Positions 31,744 through 41,746 are shown, counted from the first letter of the stretch. The stretch: 64,000 nucleotides of DNA from Leclercia adecarboxylata (GCA_901472455.1 LR590464.1:4650001-4714000); one strand, 5' to 3'. Made by a program: numbers and translations. Notes: generated from the sequence alone by a model not told the origin.

Positions 31744-32739
31744 TTAAATCGATCCACCCGGTGACAATGTGAAACCTAAATCTAACATCTTAGGGGTCAC
31801 CGTCTCACCACGAATGCGCGCCAGCAGGCGTTCTGCACCGATACGGCCCATGCGCTCACGCGGGGTGAGAACGCTCGCCAGACGCGGTTCCATGACCTGA
31901 CCAATGTCGTGTCCGTGGAAACCGGCAATCGCCATATCACCTGGGATAGCAAGCCCCAGACGCTGGCATTCAAAGGCGGCGCCGACCGCGAGGTCATCGT
32001 TGGTACAGAAAATGCCATCAAGCTGCGGGTACTCGCGACGGGCCTGACGCATCAGCTCAATACCGGAGGTGTAGGAAGAGGACTGCTCGACCATCACACT
32101 GTAGGGCGTTAAGTTAGCGTCGAGCATCGCCTGCTCGTATCCCTTCTGTTTGATGATAGTACGTTCATCCAGACGTGCGCCAAGATAGGCAATATGACGA
32201 TGACCGCGGGCGATGATGGCCGCCGTCATCTGCCTTGCGGCTTCAAAGTTATCGAACCCGACGGCGATATCGAGACAGGGAGACTGGCTGTCCATCAGCT
32301 CCACCACCGGAATACCCGCCACCTCGATCATCTTCAGCGTGCGCGCGGTATGGGTGCGTTCAGTCAGGATCAGGCCGTCAATGTTCCAGGAAAGCATGGA
32401 CTCCAGACGTTCTTCTTCCAGTTCCGGTTTGTACCGTAGTGCGCAAGCATGGTCTGATAGCCGAAGGCGTCGGTGACGCTTTCGATGCCGCGGAGCACTT
32501 CCGCGAAGACCTGGTTGGTTAAGGAGGGAAGCAGGACACCTACCGCACGGCTGGTCGCATTGGAGAGAATATCGGGTGCGCGGTTAGGGATATAACCCAG
32601 TTCATCGAGAGCAGCGGCAATCTTGCCACGTAAGGCCACGGAAACCTGTTCCGGGTTACGTAAAAAAACGGCTGACCGTCATTTTAGTCACACCGACGCG
32701 ATCGGCTACATCCTGAAGTACGGGTCTTTTCTTTTTCAT
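31744..32739 (-). CDS. gntR: Gluconate operon repressor GntR (two compensating frameshifts)
   Basis: A LacI/GalR-family repressor released by gluconate. The start MKKKRPVLQDVADRVGVTKM at 32739 opens the helix-turn-helix, continuing TVSRFLRNPEQVSVALRGKI once an extra T in the run near 32665 is removed. The effector domain reads GVLLPSLTNQVFAEVLRGIE, NIDGLILTERTHTARTLK and CTNDDLAVGAAFECQRLG. A lost T near 32426 (MLAHYGYKPELEEE) is the second break. Repaired length is 331 residues. It controls gntT and gntKU, both in this window and both with operators. Confidence 0.95.
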
Positions 32740-32841
32740 CGTCCCTGGAGAGAAACCGGTAGTGATAGATTCCCTCAGTTTATCACGGACAAAGACCAAC
32801 CTTCCCCTGTCATAAGGGAAGGCTGGACATTAATTTAAGAT

Positions 32842-33538
32842 TTAGACCGGCGGCAGGTCGAACAGCAGAATTTCAGCGGCGCTGTCGGCATGCACAGAGA
32901 TAGCCTGCTCATCCCAGATTGCCAGACCATCGCTGGTGGTCGCTTTGGTGCCGTTAATGGTCACGTCGCCTTTTACCACCTGAATCCACACTTTGCGGTT
33001 AGCGGCGATCTGATGCACAGACTGCTCGTCTTTCGCCAGCGCCCAGCGGTAAAGCTCCATGTCCTGATGCACTTTCAGCGAGCCGTCACGGGCATCCGGT
33101 GACAGTACCAGCTGTTTACCCTGCTCGGCGTCAAAACGACGTTGCTCGTAGCGCGGGGTGATGCCTTTTTCTTCTGGAATGATCCAGATCTGGTACAGAC
33201 GCAGACGGTCGGTTTTGCTTGGGTTGTATTCGGAGTGACGCACCCCGGTACCCGCCGTCATAATCTGGAACTCACCCGCCGGAACCTGCTCTTTGTTACC
33301 CATGCTGTCCTGGTGCTCAACGGCGCCTTCCAGCACATAGGTCAGGATTTCCATGTCTTTATGCGGGTGGGTACCAAAACCCTGGCCTGCATCAATCACG
33401 TCATCGTTAATCACGCGCCAGTGCCGAGAAACCCATAAAGTTCGGGTCATAATAATCGGCAAACGAGAAGCTATGCCATGAGTCCAGCCAACCATGATTT
33501 GCGTGACCGCGGTCGTTTGCTTTGCGTAAGAAGATCAT
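32842..33538 (-). CDS. yhhW: Pirin-like quercetin 2,3-dioxygenase YhhW (one frameshift)
   Basis: A bicupin of the pirin family. The start at 33538 gives MIFLRKANDRGHANHGWLDS, like E. coli YhhW. An extra G near 33420 interrupts FMGFSALRVINDDVI. The metal-binding cupin motif GFGTHPHKDMEILTYVLEG is intact and includes the conserved histidines. E. coli YhhW degrades quercetin in vitro; its natural substrate is unknown. Repaired length is 231 residues. It lies between gntR and yhhX, as in E. coli. Confidence 0.92.
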
Positions 33539-33663
33539 TGTTTTTACCCTCAGTTCGTTTTCGATGGAGTAAGTGTGGACGCAATCGACCTGGGATCATA
33601 GAGGGTGAAAATTGACTCCTCTGTTCAAAATATCTGAACAAGAACAAAGGGAGTCTTTCAGGC

Positions 33664-34702
33664 TTATCTGGCAAGGGTTACTGTGGCAGGTGAGGCCTGT
33701 TCAAAGCCCCGTTCAAGGATTTCCAGGTTGGTCATCACTTCAATTTCCTTGACGTAATTAGGGGTACCTTTTGTCAGGGTCTCAAACAGCGCATCGTAGA
33801 CGCGGCCGTAGTCGCCGACCTCCGGTTTGATCTCCTCTTTTACCGTTACGCCCGCGTCGTTAACGTACTCCAGCACGCCCACGGAATCATCCGCCGCAAA
33901 CCCTGGCTCGCCCGGCATGATGTTGGCCTTCAGGCTGGTCTCCTGCTGATCGATGCCGTACTTGATGAACGAGCCTTTGGTGCCATGAACAATGAATTTT
34001 GGGTAGTCGGTTTTCACCAGATGGCTGGTTTTGACGATGGCTTTCAGGTCACCGTAGAACAGCTGAGCTTCGAAGGTATCGTCCGGGTTGGCTTTATTGC
34101 GCAGGGCTGCGGATGTCGTAGGCCACGTGATCCGGGCGGCCAAACAGGGAGATGATCTGATCCATGGTGTGGACACCCAGGCCATAGAACGAGCCATCCT
34201 GCGGCAGGCCGGGTTTGGTCTCTGCCACCGGGCGGTAGTAATCGAAGTGGCTTTCGATCTCGACGATCTCGCCCAGCTTGCCGCTCTCAATGGCCTGTTT
34301 CGCGGTCAGGAAGCAGGTATCAAAGCGACGGTTCTGATACGGACTGACGGTCAGCCCTTTACTGCGTGCCAGTTCGAACAGCGTTTTCGCTTCGGCCATC
34401 GTCGGGGTGAAGGGTTTTTCCACCAGCACGTTTTTCCCGGCTTCCAGGGCGCGTTTCGCGTACTCAAAATGGCTGTCGGCGTGGGTGCAGACGATCACCA
34501 GCTTGACCTCGGGGTCGTTCAGCACCTCGTCGAGATCGCTGGTGAAATGGATATGGGAGTACTGCGGGGCCTGCTCTTCCGGTTTCGGGTGGCGACGGAA
34601 GATGTGCGCGACATGCCAGCTGGCTTTACGGGTGAGAACGTACGGAAGGTGATAGCGGGTCGTGCTCTTGCCAAATCCAATAAATGCGCAGTGTAGTGTC
34701 AT
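33664..34702 (-). CDS. yhhX: Gfo/Idh/MocA-family oxidoreductase YhhX (one frameshift)
   Basis: A predicted NAD(P)-dependent sugar-type dehydrogenase. The Rossmann start is MTLHCAFIGFGKSTTRYHLP. The conserved VLVEKPFTPTMAEAKTLFEL carries the EKP motif near residue 95. The C-terminal domain contains PKFIVHGTKGSFIKYGIDQQ. An extra base near 34110 breaks the frame at YDIRSLRNKANPDD. Repaired length is 345 residues, equal to E. coli. The substrate is unknown. Its neighbour ryhB and the Fur box on the 5' side fit the E. coli order. Confidence 0.92.
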
Positions 34703-34880
34703 GGCTCAGTCCTTTTGGAAGGTAATTGCGTCTTACCATAGCGCAATACCTCTGCCCGCGCATCGGCCGTCGGCGTCGCTCACGGCAGCACGCAGCAACC
34801 GGAGCGTACTTAGCGGGCGTGAGGATGGCGAGTACATCCGGGGGCAAAAGGGCAAGTAAGCCAGGGCTGAAACAACACTC

Positions 34881-34979
34881 AAAAAAAAAGCAGCAATCGC
34901 TGGCTAAAATAATACTGGAAGCAATGGTGAGCAATGTCGTGCTTTCAGGTCCCCGTGTCGGTTCTCCCGAAGGCAGAGC
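34881..34979 (-). ncRNA. ryhB: RyhB iron-responsive small RNA
   Basis: The minus strand holds CTGAAAGCACGACATTGCTC followed by CATTGCTTCCAGTATTATTT, the conserved RyhB core that pairs with sodB, sdhC and other iron-using mRNAs with Hfq. A short 3' stem, AGCCAGC/GCTGCT, is followed by nine T. Position between yhhX and yhhY is the E. coli one. Compared with E. coli there is one extra C in GCTCACCATTGC and an imbalance in the terminator stem, possibly sequence errors like those in the genes. The 5' end is set just inside the Fur box and is approximate. The rest of 34703-35095 has a GC-rich stretch at 34755-34860 without recognised content. Confidence 0.9.
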
Positions 34980-35000
34980 AATAATAATCATTCTCATTCG
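34980..35000. promoter_or_regulatory. Fur box of ryhB
   Basis: AATAATAATCATTCTCATTC matches the Fur consensus GATAATGATAATCATTATC at most positions. It overlaps the presumed -10 region of ryhB, so iron-loaded Fur should repress the RNA. Confidence 0.75.
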
Positions 35001-35095
35001 CACTTGTCCACTCATTTTTTGCAAAAAATGCTTGTTGACTCACATTTCAAACTGACGGATGTTGGAAAGGAACCTAACTAACTGAGGATAAAGGA

Positions 35096-35622
35096 ATGAG
35101 TGAGATAGTGATACGCCATATCGAAGCCAGCGATGCAGAAGCGTTACGTGACATCATGTCGCATCCTGGGGTTTATCACGACACGCTACAAATTCCTCAT
35201 CCCTCTATGGCCATGTGGCATGAACGCGTCGCGGTAAAACCGGGAAGACGGCATCTGGTGGCGTGCCTGGACGGGCGCGTCGTTGGACATATGGCGCTGG
35301 ACATCATGGAAAACCCGCGCCGGAGCCACGTAAGCTACCTTTGGCATCGGCGTGGCGGCAGATATGCAAGGGCGCGGCGTCGGAAGCAGGCTGATGACCG
35401 AGATGATCAACCTGTGCGACAACTGGCTGCGCGTTGAACGCATCGAGCTCACGGTTTTTGCGGATAACGGCGGCCGCTGTCGCGCTGTATCAGCGTTTCG
35501 GGTTTGAAATTGAAGGAACCGGCAGGAAGTTTGCCCTGCGCAACGGCGAGTATGTGGATGCGTATTATATGGCGCGGATGAAAGTAGTTAACCTTCCTCT
35601 CACCCTAACCCTCTCCCCATAG
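35096..35622 (+). CDS. yhhY: GNAT-family N-acetyltransferase YhhY (two frameshifts, repeat-encoded tail)
   Basis: YhhY acetylates amino acids such as phenylalanine and methionine in E. coli. The start MSEIVIRHIEASDAEALRDI follows AGGATAAAGGA. The acetyl-CoA loop, read after repair, is MQGRGVGSRLMTEMI, and the end block RKFALRNGEYVDAYYMARMK is conserved. Extra bases near 35330 (extra A) and 35468 (extra G) break the frame. E. coli stops right after this block; here the frame runs 12 codons further (VVNLPLTLTLSP) and stops inside the adjoining repeat. Repaired length is about 174 residues. Confidence 0.88.
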
Positions 35623-35959
35623 GGGGAGAGGGACTGTAATGTGCAGTCTTTTGCCCCTCTCCCTATTGGGAGAGCAGATTGCACGGTGCGGTCTTTTGCC
35701 CCTCGCCCGATGGAGAGAAGGCATTGTACGGTGCGGTCTTTTGCCCTCGCCACTAAGGGAGAGAAGGCATTTCACGGTGCGGTCTTTTCCCCTCGCCATA
35801 GGGAGAGAGCGGTTTGCACGGTGCGGTCTTTTCCCCTCGCCCTATGGGGAGAGCGGATTGCACGGTGCGGTCTTTTCCCCTCGCCACTAAGGAGAGAAGG
35901 CATTTCACGGTGCGGTCTTTTCTCCCTCTCCCCTATGGGGAGAGGGCCGGGGTGAGGGG
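35596..35959. repeat. 45-bp tandem repeat array with inverted ends
   Basis: Seven units each carry GTCTTTT followed by CCCTC; the word starts at 35646, 35691, 35736, 35782, 35826, 35870 and 35915, a spacing of 44-46. Most units read CACGGTGCGGTCTTTT and then a small hairpin of CCCTCGCC and GGGGAGAG type. The block begins CTCACCCTAACCCTCTCCCC and ends GGGGAGAGGGCCGGGGTGAG, which are inverted copies. It fills the gap between convergent yhhY and ggt and holds no gene; frames across it only repeat the array. Confidence 0.85.
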
Positions 35960-35965
35960 AAACCG

Positions 35966-37709
35966 TCAGTACCCCGCCGTTAAGTCATCCACCGAACGCG
36001 GATCCGATGCACCATACAGCGCACCGTCCGGCCCGACCATAATGCTCTGGGTGCTGCCCATCGCCTCTTTCACCACCACTTTTTGCCCGCGCTGTTCCAG
36101 CAGCTTCAGCGTGTCCGGGCTAAAGCCCTTCTCCACGCGCAGCTCATCCGGCAGCCACTGGTGATGGAAGCGCGGCGCATTGGTCGCTTCTGCCACGTTC
36201 ATCCCGTAATCGATGCTGTTGACGACCATCTGCAACACGGTGGTGATAATGCGGCTGCCGCCAGGGCTGCCAGTCACCAGCCAGGTTTTGCCGTCTTTCA
36301 CCACAATCGTCGGTGACATCGACGACAGCGGGCGCTTCTTCGGCCCGACGGCGTTGGCATCCCCGCCCACCAGCCGTAGACGTTCGGCACGCCCGGCTTG
36401 GCAGAGAAGTCATCCATCTCGTTGTTGAGCAGAATGCCGCTGTTACCCGCCACAATCCCGGTGCCAAACGTGGTGTTGAGCGTGTAGGTTACCGCCACCG
36501 CGTTGCCGTCTTTATCCACCACCGAGAAGTGGGTGGTCTGGTTGCTTTCATAGGGTGCCAGTTTGCCCGGACGGATCTCGCTCGAAGGTTTGGCTTTGTT
36601 GATATCAATCTGATCGGCCAGGTTTTGGCATAGGCTTTATTGGTCAGCGCCTGCCACGGCACCTTCACGAAATCCGGGTCGCCCAGATACTCTGAACGGT
36701 CGGCGTAGGCATATTTTTCCGCCTCGGCCATGACCTGCATCGTATCGGCACTGCCGAAACCAAATTTATGCATATCGAAGTTTTCGAGGATGTTGAGGAT
36801 CTGCACGATGTGGATCCCCCCGGAAGAAGGTGGCGGCATGGAGAAGACCTGATACCCGCGGTAGTCCCCGCTAATGGGCGTGCGCTCCACAGCTTTGTAT
36901 TCTGCGAGATCGGCTTTGGTAATCAACCCGCCGTTCTTACTCATCTCTTCCACAATCTGGTCAGCAATCACCCCTTTATAGAAGGCATCCGGGCCATTTT
37001 CGGCAATCATCTCCAGGCTTTTGGCGAGGTTCGCCTGCACCAGCTTGTCGCCCTTCTTCAGCGGCTCGCCCTCCTTCCAGAAAATGGCTTTGCTGTTCTC
37101 ATGGTTGGGGAGCACTTCGCTGCCGTAGGTTTTCAGATCGTCGGCCAGCGCGTCGTTGACCTCAAATCCGTCGCGCGCCAGCTTGATGGCGGGCTGCACC
37201 ACTTTGTTCAGCGGCAGGGTGCCGTACTTATCCAGCGCCAGCGAGAAGCCCGCGACGGTACCGGGTGTGCCGGTCGCCAGATGGGAGGTGAGGGATTTTT
37301 TGCTGTCGGCGTTGCCCTGATCGTCGAGGAACATATCGCGTGTGGCCTGGGACGGTGCCATTTCGCGGAAATCGATCGCGGTCGTCACGCCATCTTTGGT
37401 GCGCAGCATCATAAAACCGCCGCCGCCGAGGTTACCCGCCTGCGGGTGCGTTACCGCCAGCGCATAGCCGACGGCCACCGCCGCATCCACCGCGTTACCG
37501 CCCTGCTTGAGGATATCCACCCCGACCTGCGTGGCGAGGGCATCCACCGAAGAGACCATCCCCTTCTGCGCCCGCACGGGATGGAACACATCCTCTTCCA
37601 CGCCGTAAGAGACCGGAGGGGCAGCAGGCGGATTCGCTGCCACGCAAAACGTACCGCCTGCCGTCAGGGCAGCAATCGCTACCCAGCGTAAAAACGTTGG
37701 TTTCATCAT
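35966..37709 (-). CDS. ggt: Gamma-glutamyltranspeptidase Ggt (about two frameshifts)
   Basis: Ggt cleaves gamma-glutamyl bonds of glutathione in the periplasm. MMKPTFLRWVAIAALTAGGT is the start of a signal peptide ending near CVAANPPAA. The large subunit shows HPQAGNLGGGGFMMLRTKDG. The autocatalytic threonine that starts the small subunit lies in NQTTHFSVVDKDGNAVAVTY, which spans a break. PLSSMSPTIVVKDGKTWLVT, GSPGGSRIITTVLQMVVNS and the end ASDPRSVDDLTAGY follow. Breaks lie near 36627 and 36370. Repaired length is about 580 residues. Transcription runs into the repeat array. Confidence 0.94.
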
Positions 37710-37832
37710 TGTTTTTCTCCAGGTACAGGGACTCATGCTCCCGCTTAAGCCTGGTTCATAACTCTTAAAAAAATCATCGTAATGCGGGAGGCGAGGTAAA
37801 CTTAAAGGAGGCCTCAGAAGGAGGGAGTATCA

Positions 37833-38210
37833 ATGAAACGACTCATTCTTGTTGCGGCGTTACTGCCGTTTGCCGTGCTTGCGCAGCCCATCAACACCCT
37901 GAACAACCCTAACCAGCCGGGGTATCAAAACCCCAGCCAGCAGCGGATGCAAAATCAGATGATGATCCAGCAGCAGCAACAGACAGGGATGCTTAACCAG
38001 CAGCTGCAGACCCAGACACGCGTTCAGCAGCAGCATCTGCAAACGCAGATGAATAACGATACCCTGCGGGTTCAGCAGAGCCAGCCGGGGGGGCAAGTCC
38101 TGCCTAACACCAATGGCGGTATGTTGAGCGGCGTTGATTCGTCGGGCGGCGTGCAGCAGCAACATATGCTGCCGCAGCGACAGAACGGCGATTTGCTTAA
38201 TAACCCTTAG
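37833..38210 (+). CDS. yhhA: Secreted Gln/Asn-rich DUF2756 protein YhhA
   Basis: An intact 125-residue protein with signal peptide MKRLILVAALLPFAVLAQPI. The mature part is very rich in Gln, Asn and Met, for example MQNQMMIQQQQQTGMLNQQL, and shows no enzyme motif. Length and place beside ggt and ugpQ match E. coli YhhA. Shine-Dalgarno GGAGGGAG lies upstream. Function unknown; a coiled or disordered periplasmic role is only a guess. Its last four bases overlap the convergent ugpQ stop. Confidence 0.9.
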   Translation: MKRLILVAALLPFAVLAQPINTLNNPNQPGYQNPSQQRMQNQMMIQQQQQTGMLNQQLQTQTRVQQQHLQTQMNNDTLRVQQSQPGGQVLPNTNGGMLSGVDSSGGVQQQHMLPQRQNGDLLNNP

Positions 38211-38947
38211 GGCTGAAAGTCTGGGCCTATCAGGGCAATCGCATCGGTACAGATGCAATCCACGCCCCAGCGCAGCAGCTCTGCTGCCCGCTGGGGCTGG
38301 TTAACGGTATAGACCAGGATATGCAGACCGGCGGCCTTAATCAGGTTTACTCGCGCCTCATCCAGCAGGCGGTGATTGAGGTGAATCGACACGCAGCCCA
38401 GTCGGGTGGTCAGCTCACGCCAGTCTTCACGCCACTCGTCCAGCAGTAAACCGCGCGGCAGCTCGGGGGCCGCAGCCTGCGCTGCCTCCAGCGCGTCGAT
38501 CTCAAACGACGACAGCAGCGGTGCCGTCATCCCTTCCCATAATTCACGTGCGGCCAGCGCAATCACCTTGCCGGTCAGCGGCCCCGTACCGGTGGTCGGT
38601 TTGATCTCAATATTGGCCATCATCCCATGCTGACGGCAGCGGTCTGCCACCTCGGCCAGCAGCGGCAGCGGCTCGCCTTTAAAGTCTTTGCCGAACCAGC
38701 TTCCGGCGTCCACCTTCAGCAGATCGCGCCACGGCAACTGCCCCGCCACACCCCAGCCGTTGCTGGTGCGCTCGAGGTTGTCATCGTGTAGCAGGAAGAT
38801 CTCTCCGTCCTGCGACAATTTGGCGTCAAACTCGATCATCGTGTGACCGTAGCGCGCACCAACGTCTATCGCCGCCAGGGTGTTTTCCGGTGCCAGTTTC
38901 CCGCCGCCACGGTGGGCGACGATGTGGGGATAAGGCCAGTTACTCAT
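38207..38947 (-). CDS. ugpQ: Glycerophosphodiester phosphodiesterase UgpQ
   Basis: UgpQ hydrolyses glycerophosphodiesters to glycerol-3-phosphate and an alcohol in the cytoplasm, acting as the Ugp transporter brings them in. The 246-residue frame is intact. The catalytic blocks are IVAHRGGGKLAPENTLAAID near residue 10 and LLHDDNLERTSNGWG near residue 53, with the metal-binding E and D of the GDPD family. MANIEIKPTTGTGPLTGK is the third conserved block. The start overlaps the ugpC stop by four bases (ATGA). Last gene of ugpBAECQ. Confidence 0.96.
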   Translation of the reverse strand: MSNWPYPHIVAHRGGGKLAPENTLAAIDVGARYGHTMIEFDAKLSQDGEIFLLHDDNLERTSNGWGVAGQLPWRDLLKVDAGSWFGKDFKGEPLPLLAEVADRCRQHGMMANIEIKPTTGTGPLTGKVIALAARELWEGMTAPLLSSFEIDALEAAQAAAPELPRGLLLDEWREDWRELTTRLGCVSIHLNHRLLDEARVNLIKAAGLHILVYTVNQPQRAAELLRWGVDCICTDAIALIGPDFQP

Positions 38948-40014
38948 ACACGTTGTCCTGTTTCACCATCGAATAGATGCAGATGATTTTCCGGCAGATG
39001 CAGCCACAACGTGCTGCCCGCTTGCGGGCGCTCCTGATGCGACATACGCACCACCAGCTTCTGCTCGCCCCAGCGTCCGTGCGCCAGATTGTCGGCGCCC
39101 AGCATCTCGAGGGTGTCCATTACCAGCGGCACCCCGCCTTCCGACTGCGAGCTTAACGCAATATGTTCCGGGCGGATACCCAGCGTCATTTTGCGTCCGG
39201 CGTAACCGCGATAGAACCAGTTGATGGGCAGCGCCATACCGCTCTCCAGTTCAAAATGGGTGCCCGCCGTGCTGATGCGCCCTTCCAGCAGATTCATGGC
39301 CGGGCTGCCGATAAAGCTCGCCACAAAGCGGCTGGCCGGCTTTTCGTACACTTCCACCGGGGTGCCAATCTGCTCGGCGACGCCTTTGTTCATCACCATC
39401 ACCCGCTGGGCGAGGGTCATGGCTTCCACCTGATCGTGAGTGACGTACAGCGACGTGGTTTTCAGGCGACGGTGGAGGTGCTGCAACTCAAGACGCATCT
39501 GCACGCGCAGTTTTGCATCGAGGTTAGAGAGCGGCTCATCGAACAGGAACACCGCCGGGTCACGCACGATAGCGCGGCCCATCGCCACACGCTGACGCTG
39601 GCCGCCTGAGAGTTCGCGCGGACGGCGTTTCAGCAGGCCGTCCAGCTCCAGAATTCGGGCCGCCTCTTTCACCCGCTCTTCGATGTGGCCTTTGCCCATG
39701 CCGCGGATTTTCAGCCCCCAGGCCATGTTCTCTTCCACGCTCATGTGCGGATAAAGCGCGTAGTTCTGGAACACCATCGCGATGCCGCGATCTTTTGGCT
39801 CCATCTCGGTGACGCGCTGGCGGTCGATCCAGATATCCCCGGACGTCACACGCTCCAACCCGGCGACCATCCGCAGCAGGGTCGATTTGCCGCAGCCCGA
39901 CGGGCCGACCATCACGATAAATTCGCCGTCCGCCACGTCGAGGGTCAGCGGCTGAATCACCTGGGTTTTGCCATCCCAGCTTTTGGTTACTGCCTGAAGT
40001 TTTAAACCTGCCAT
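38944..40014 (-). CDS. ugpC: Glycerol-3-phosphate ABC transporter ATPase UgpC
   Basis: The ATPase that powers Ugp import. The start MAGLKLQAVTKSWDGKTQVI at 40014 gives 356 residues, as in E. coli; an upstream in-frame ATG lacks support. Walker A is VGPSGCGKSTLLRMVAGLER, the signature is RELSGGQRQRVAMGRAIV, Walker B is AVFLFDEPLSNLDAKLRVQ and the H-loop is LYVTHDQVEAMTL. The C-terminal regulatory TOBE-type domain has MTLGIRPEHIALSSQSEGG. The frame is intact. It follows ugpE with a one-base gap. Confidence 0.96.
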   Translation of the reverse strand: MAGLKLQAVTKSWDGKTQVIQPLTLDVADGEFIVMVGPSGCGKSTLLRMVAGLERVTSGDIWIDRQRVTEMEPKDRGIAMVFQNYALYPHMSVEENMAWGLKIRGMGKGHIEERVKEAARILELDGLLKRRPRELSGGQRQRVAMGRAIVRDPAVFLFDEPLSNLDAKLRVQMRLELQHLHRRLKTTSLYVTHDQVEAMTLAQRVMVMNKGVAEQIGTPVEVYEKPASRFVASFIGSPAMNLLEGRISTAGTHFELESGMALPINWFYRGYAGRKMTLGIRPEHIALSSQSEGGVPLVMDTLEMLGADNLAHGRWGEQKLVVRMSHQERPQAGSTLWLHLPENHLHLFDGETGQRV

Positions 40015-40015
40015 C

Positions 40016-40862
40016 TTATTTCTCGCTATCGACCAGGCCGCGGACAAACGCGCGCTGCATGGCTAAAACAATGACTACGGGTGGGATAAGGGTGAGCAGC
40101 ATCGCCGCCATCACCTGGTTCCAGAGGGTGGTGCCTTCGCCAGTGGCGATCATGCCTTTGATGCCCGCCACGGCGGTGCCGAGGTTGACGTCCTGGATAA
40201 TCAGCAGCGGCCACAGGTACTGGTTCCAGCCGTAGATAAAGGTGATGACAAACAGCGCCGCCAGGTTGGTTTTCGACAGCGGCAGCACGATGTCACGGAA
40301 GAAGCGCATCGGCGAGGCACCGTCGATACGCGCTGCCTCAATCAGCTCGTCCGGCAGGGTCATAAAGAACTGACGGAACAGGAAGGTGGCGGTAGCCGAG
40401 GCTATCAGCGGCAGGGTTAAGCCCGCATAGCTGTCGAGCATGCCGAGGTTGGCGATCACCTCCACCGTCGGGAAGATACGCACCTCCACCGGTAGCATCA
40501 GGGTAATAAAGATCATCCAGAAAAAACAGGTTACGCAGCGGAAAGCGGAACCAGACGATGGCGAAGGCTGAAAGCATCGACACCGTGATTTTGCCCACCG
40601 TAATGCCGAACGCCATGATGAAGCTGTTGAGCATCATCAGCCAGAACGGGGCGCTGTTCGCCCCCACGCCCTGGGTCCAGATGGTCGCCATGTTCTCGAA
40701 CAGATGGCCGCCCGGGATCAGCGTCATCGGGGTTTCAAATATGGCGTTGCGATCCAGCGTGGCGGCGACAAAGGCCACATACAGCGGGAACAGGATGACG
40801 ACGATCCCCAGGATCAGCATGGTGTGGCTGAAAATCGTCAGCCCGCGACGGTTCTCAATCAT
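40016..40862 (-). CDS. ugpE: Glycerol-3-phosphate ABC transporter permease UgpE (one frameshift)
   Basis: An inner-membrane permease with six predicted helices. It starts MIENRRGLTIFSHTMLILGI. The conserved EAA loop reads DELIEAARIDGASPMRFFRD, the site of contact with UgpC. The end is AFVRGLVDSEK. A surplus A near 40525 breaks the frame within FPLRNLFFWMIFITLMLP. Repaired length is 281 residues, equal to E. coli. The start overlaps the ugpA stop by four bases. Confidence 0.95.
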
Positions 40863-41746
40863 TGGTAGCGCACCTTACTTTCGACATAGCGGAACTGCAC
40901 CACCGTGAGGATGATGACGAGGAACATCAGCACCACCGACTGGGCGGCAGAGGCCGAGAGATCCAGACCGGCGAAACCTTCGCGGTAGATCTTATAGATA
41001 AGCGTTGTGGTGGCCTGCACCGGGCCGCCTGCGGTGGCCGCGTCGATCACCGGGAAGGTGTCGAAGAAGGCGTACACCAGGTTGACCACTAACAGGAAGA
41101 AACTCACCGGCGCGATCAGCGGCAGCGCCAGCTTAAAGAAGCGGCGAACCGGGCCCGCGCCGTCAATCGCGGCGGCTTCTACCAGCGAGCGCGGGATGGA
41201 TTGCAGGGCGGCGAAGAAGAACAAGAAGTTGTAGCTGATCTGCTTCCATACCGACGCGAACACCACCAGGAACATCGCCTGGCCGCTGTGCTGGGCGTGG
41301 TTCCAGTCATAGCCGAACTCACCAAGGAAATGGGTGATCAACCCGCGGCCAGGGTTAAAGAGGAAGATCCACAGTACGGCAGCCACCGCGGGGGCCACGG
41401 CGTAGGGCAGTAACATCAGGGTCTGGTACAGACGGCTGCCGCGCACCACGTAATCCACCAGCGCGGCGAAGAACAGCGAAGCGAGAAGGCCGCTGACGGT
41501 GACCAGGGTGCTGAATTTGATCGTCGTCCAGAAGGCGTCGATGTAATAGCTGTCGTGCCACAGGGCAGCGAAGTTATCCAGGCCGACAAACTGGCTGGAT
41601 AGCCCGAACGGATCAACGCTTTGTACCGAATACCACAGCGCTTCGCCCGCAGGCCAGATAAAGAAGATTACGGTGATCACCAGTTGCGGCGCGACCAGCA
41701 AATAGGGCAGCCAGCGGGAGCGGAACACCGGACGGGATGAGGACAT
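40859..41746 (-). CDS. ugpA: Glycerol-3-phosphate ABC transporter permease UgpA
   Basis: An intact 295-residue permease; the start MSSSRPVFRSRWLPYLLVAP at 41746 matches E. coli, so the ATG seven codons upstream is not used. The EAA loop is RSLVEAAAIDGAGPVRRFFK. Six hydrophobic segments run along the chain, and the end is QFRYVESKVRYQ. It pairs with UgpE. Upstream, a REP palindrome and a 45-bp repeat array separate it from ugpB, an unusual amount of repeat inside an operon. Confidence 0.96.
   Translation of the reverse strand: MSSSRPVFRSRWLPYLLVAPQLVITVIFFIWPAGEALWYSVQSVDPFGLSSQFVGLDNFAALWHDSYYIDAFWTTIKFSTLVTVSGLLASLFFAALVDYVVRGSRLYQTLMLLPYAVAPAVAAVLWIFLFNPGRGLITHFLGEFGYDWNHAQHSGQAMFLVVFASVWKQISYNFLFFFAALQSIPRSLVEAAAIDGAGPVRRFFKLALPLIAPVSFFLLVVNLVYAFFDTFPVIDAATAGGPVQATTTLIYKIYREGFAGLDLSASAAQSVVLMFLVIILTVVQFRYVESKVRYQ

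Noticed and set aside
35596..35959. CRISPR array
   Set aside because: The period is regular but the 'spacers' are variants of one hairpin, units vary in length by a base or two, and no cas gene is nearby.
35639..36164. Repeat-coded proteins over the 45-bp array
   Set aside because: 45 is divisible by three, so all frames stay open and give 15-residue repeats. There is no start signal, and several frames are equally open.
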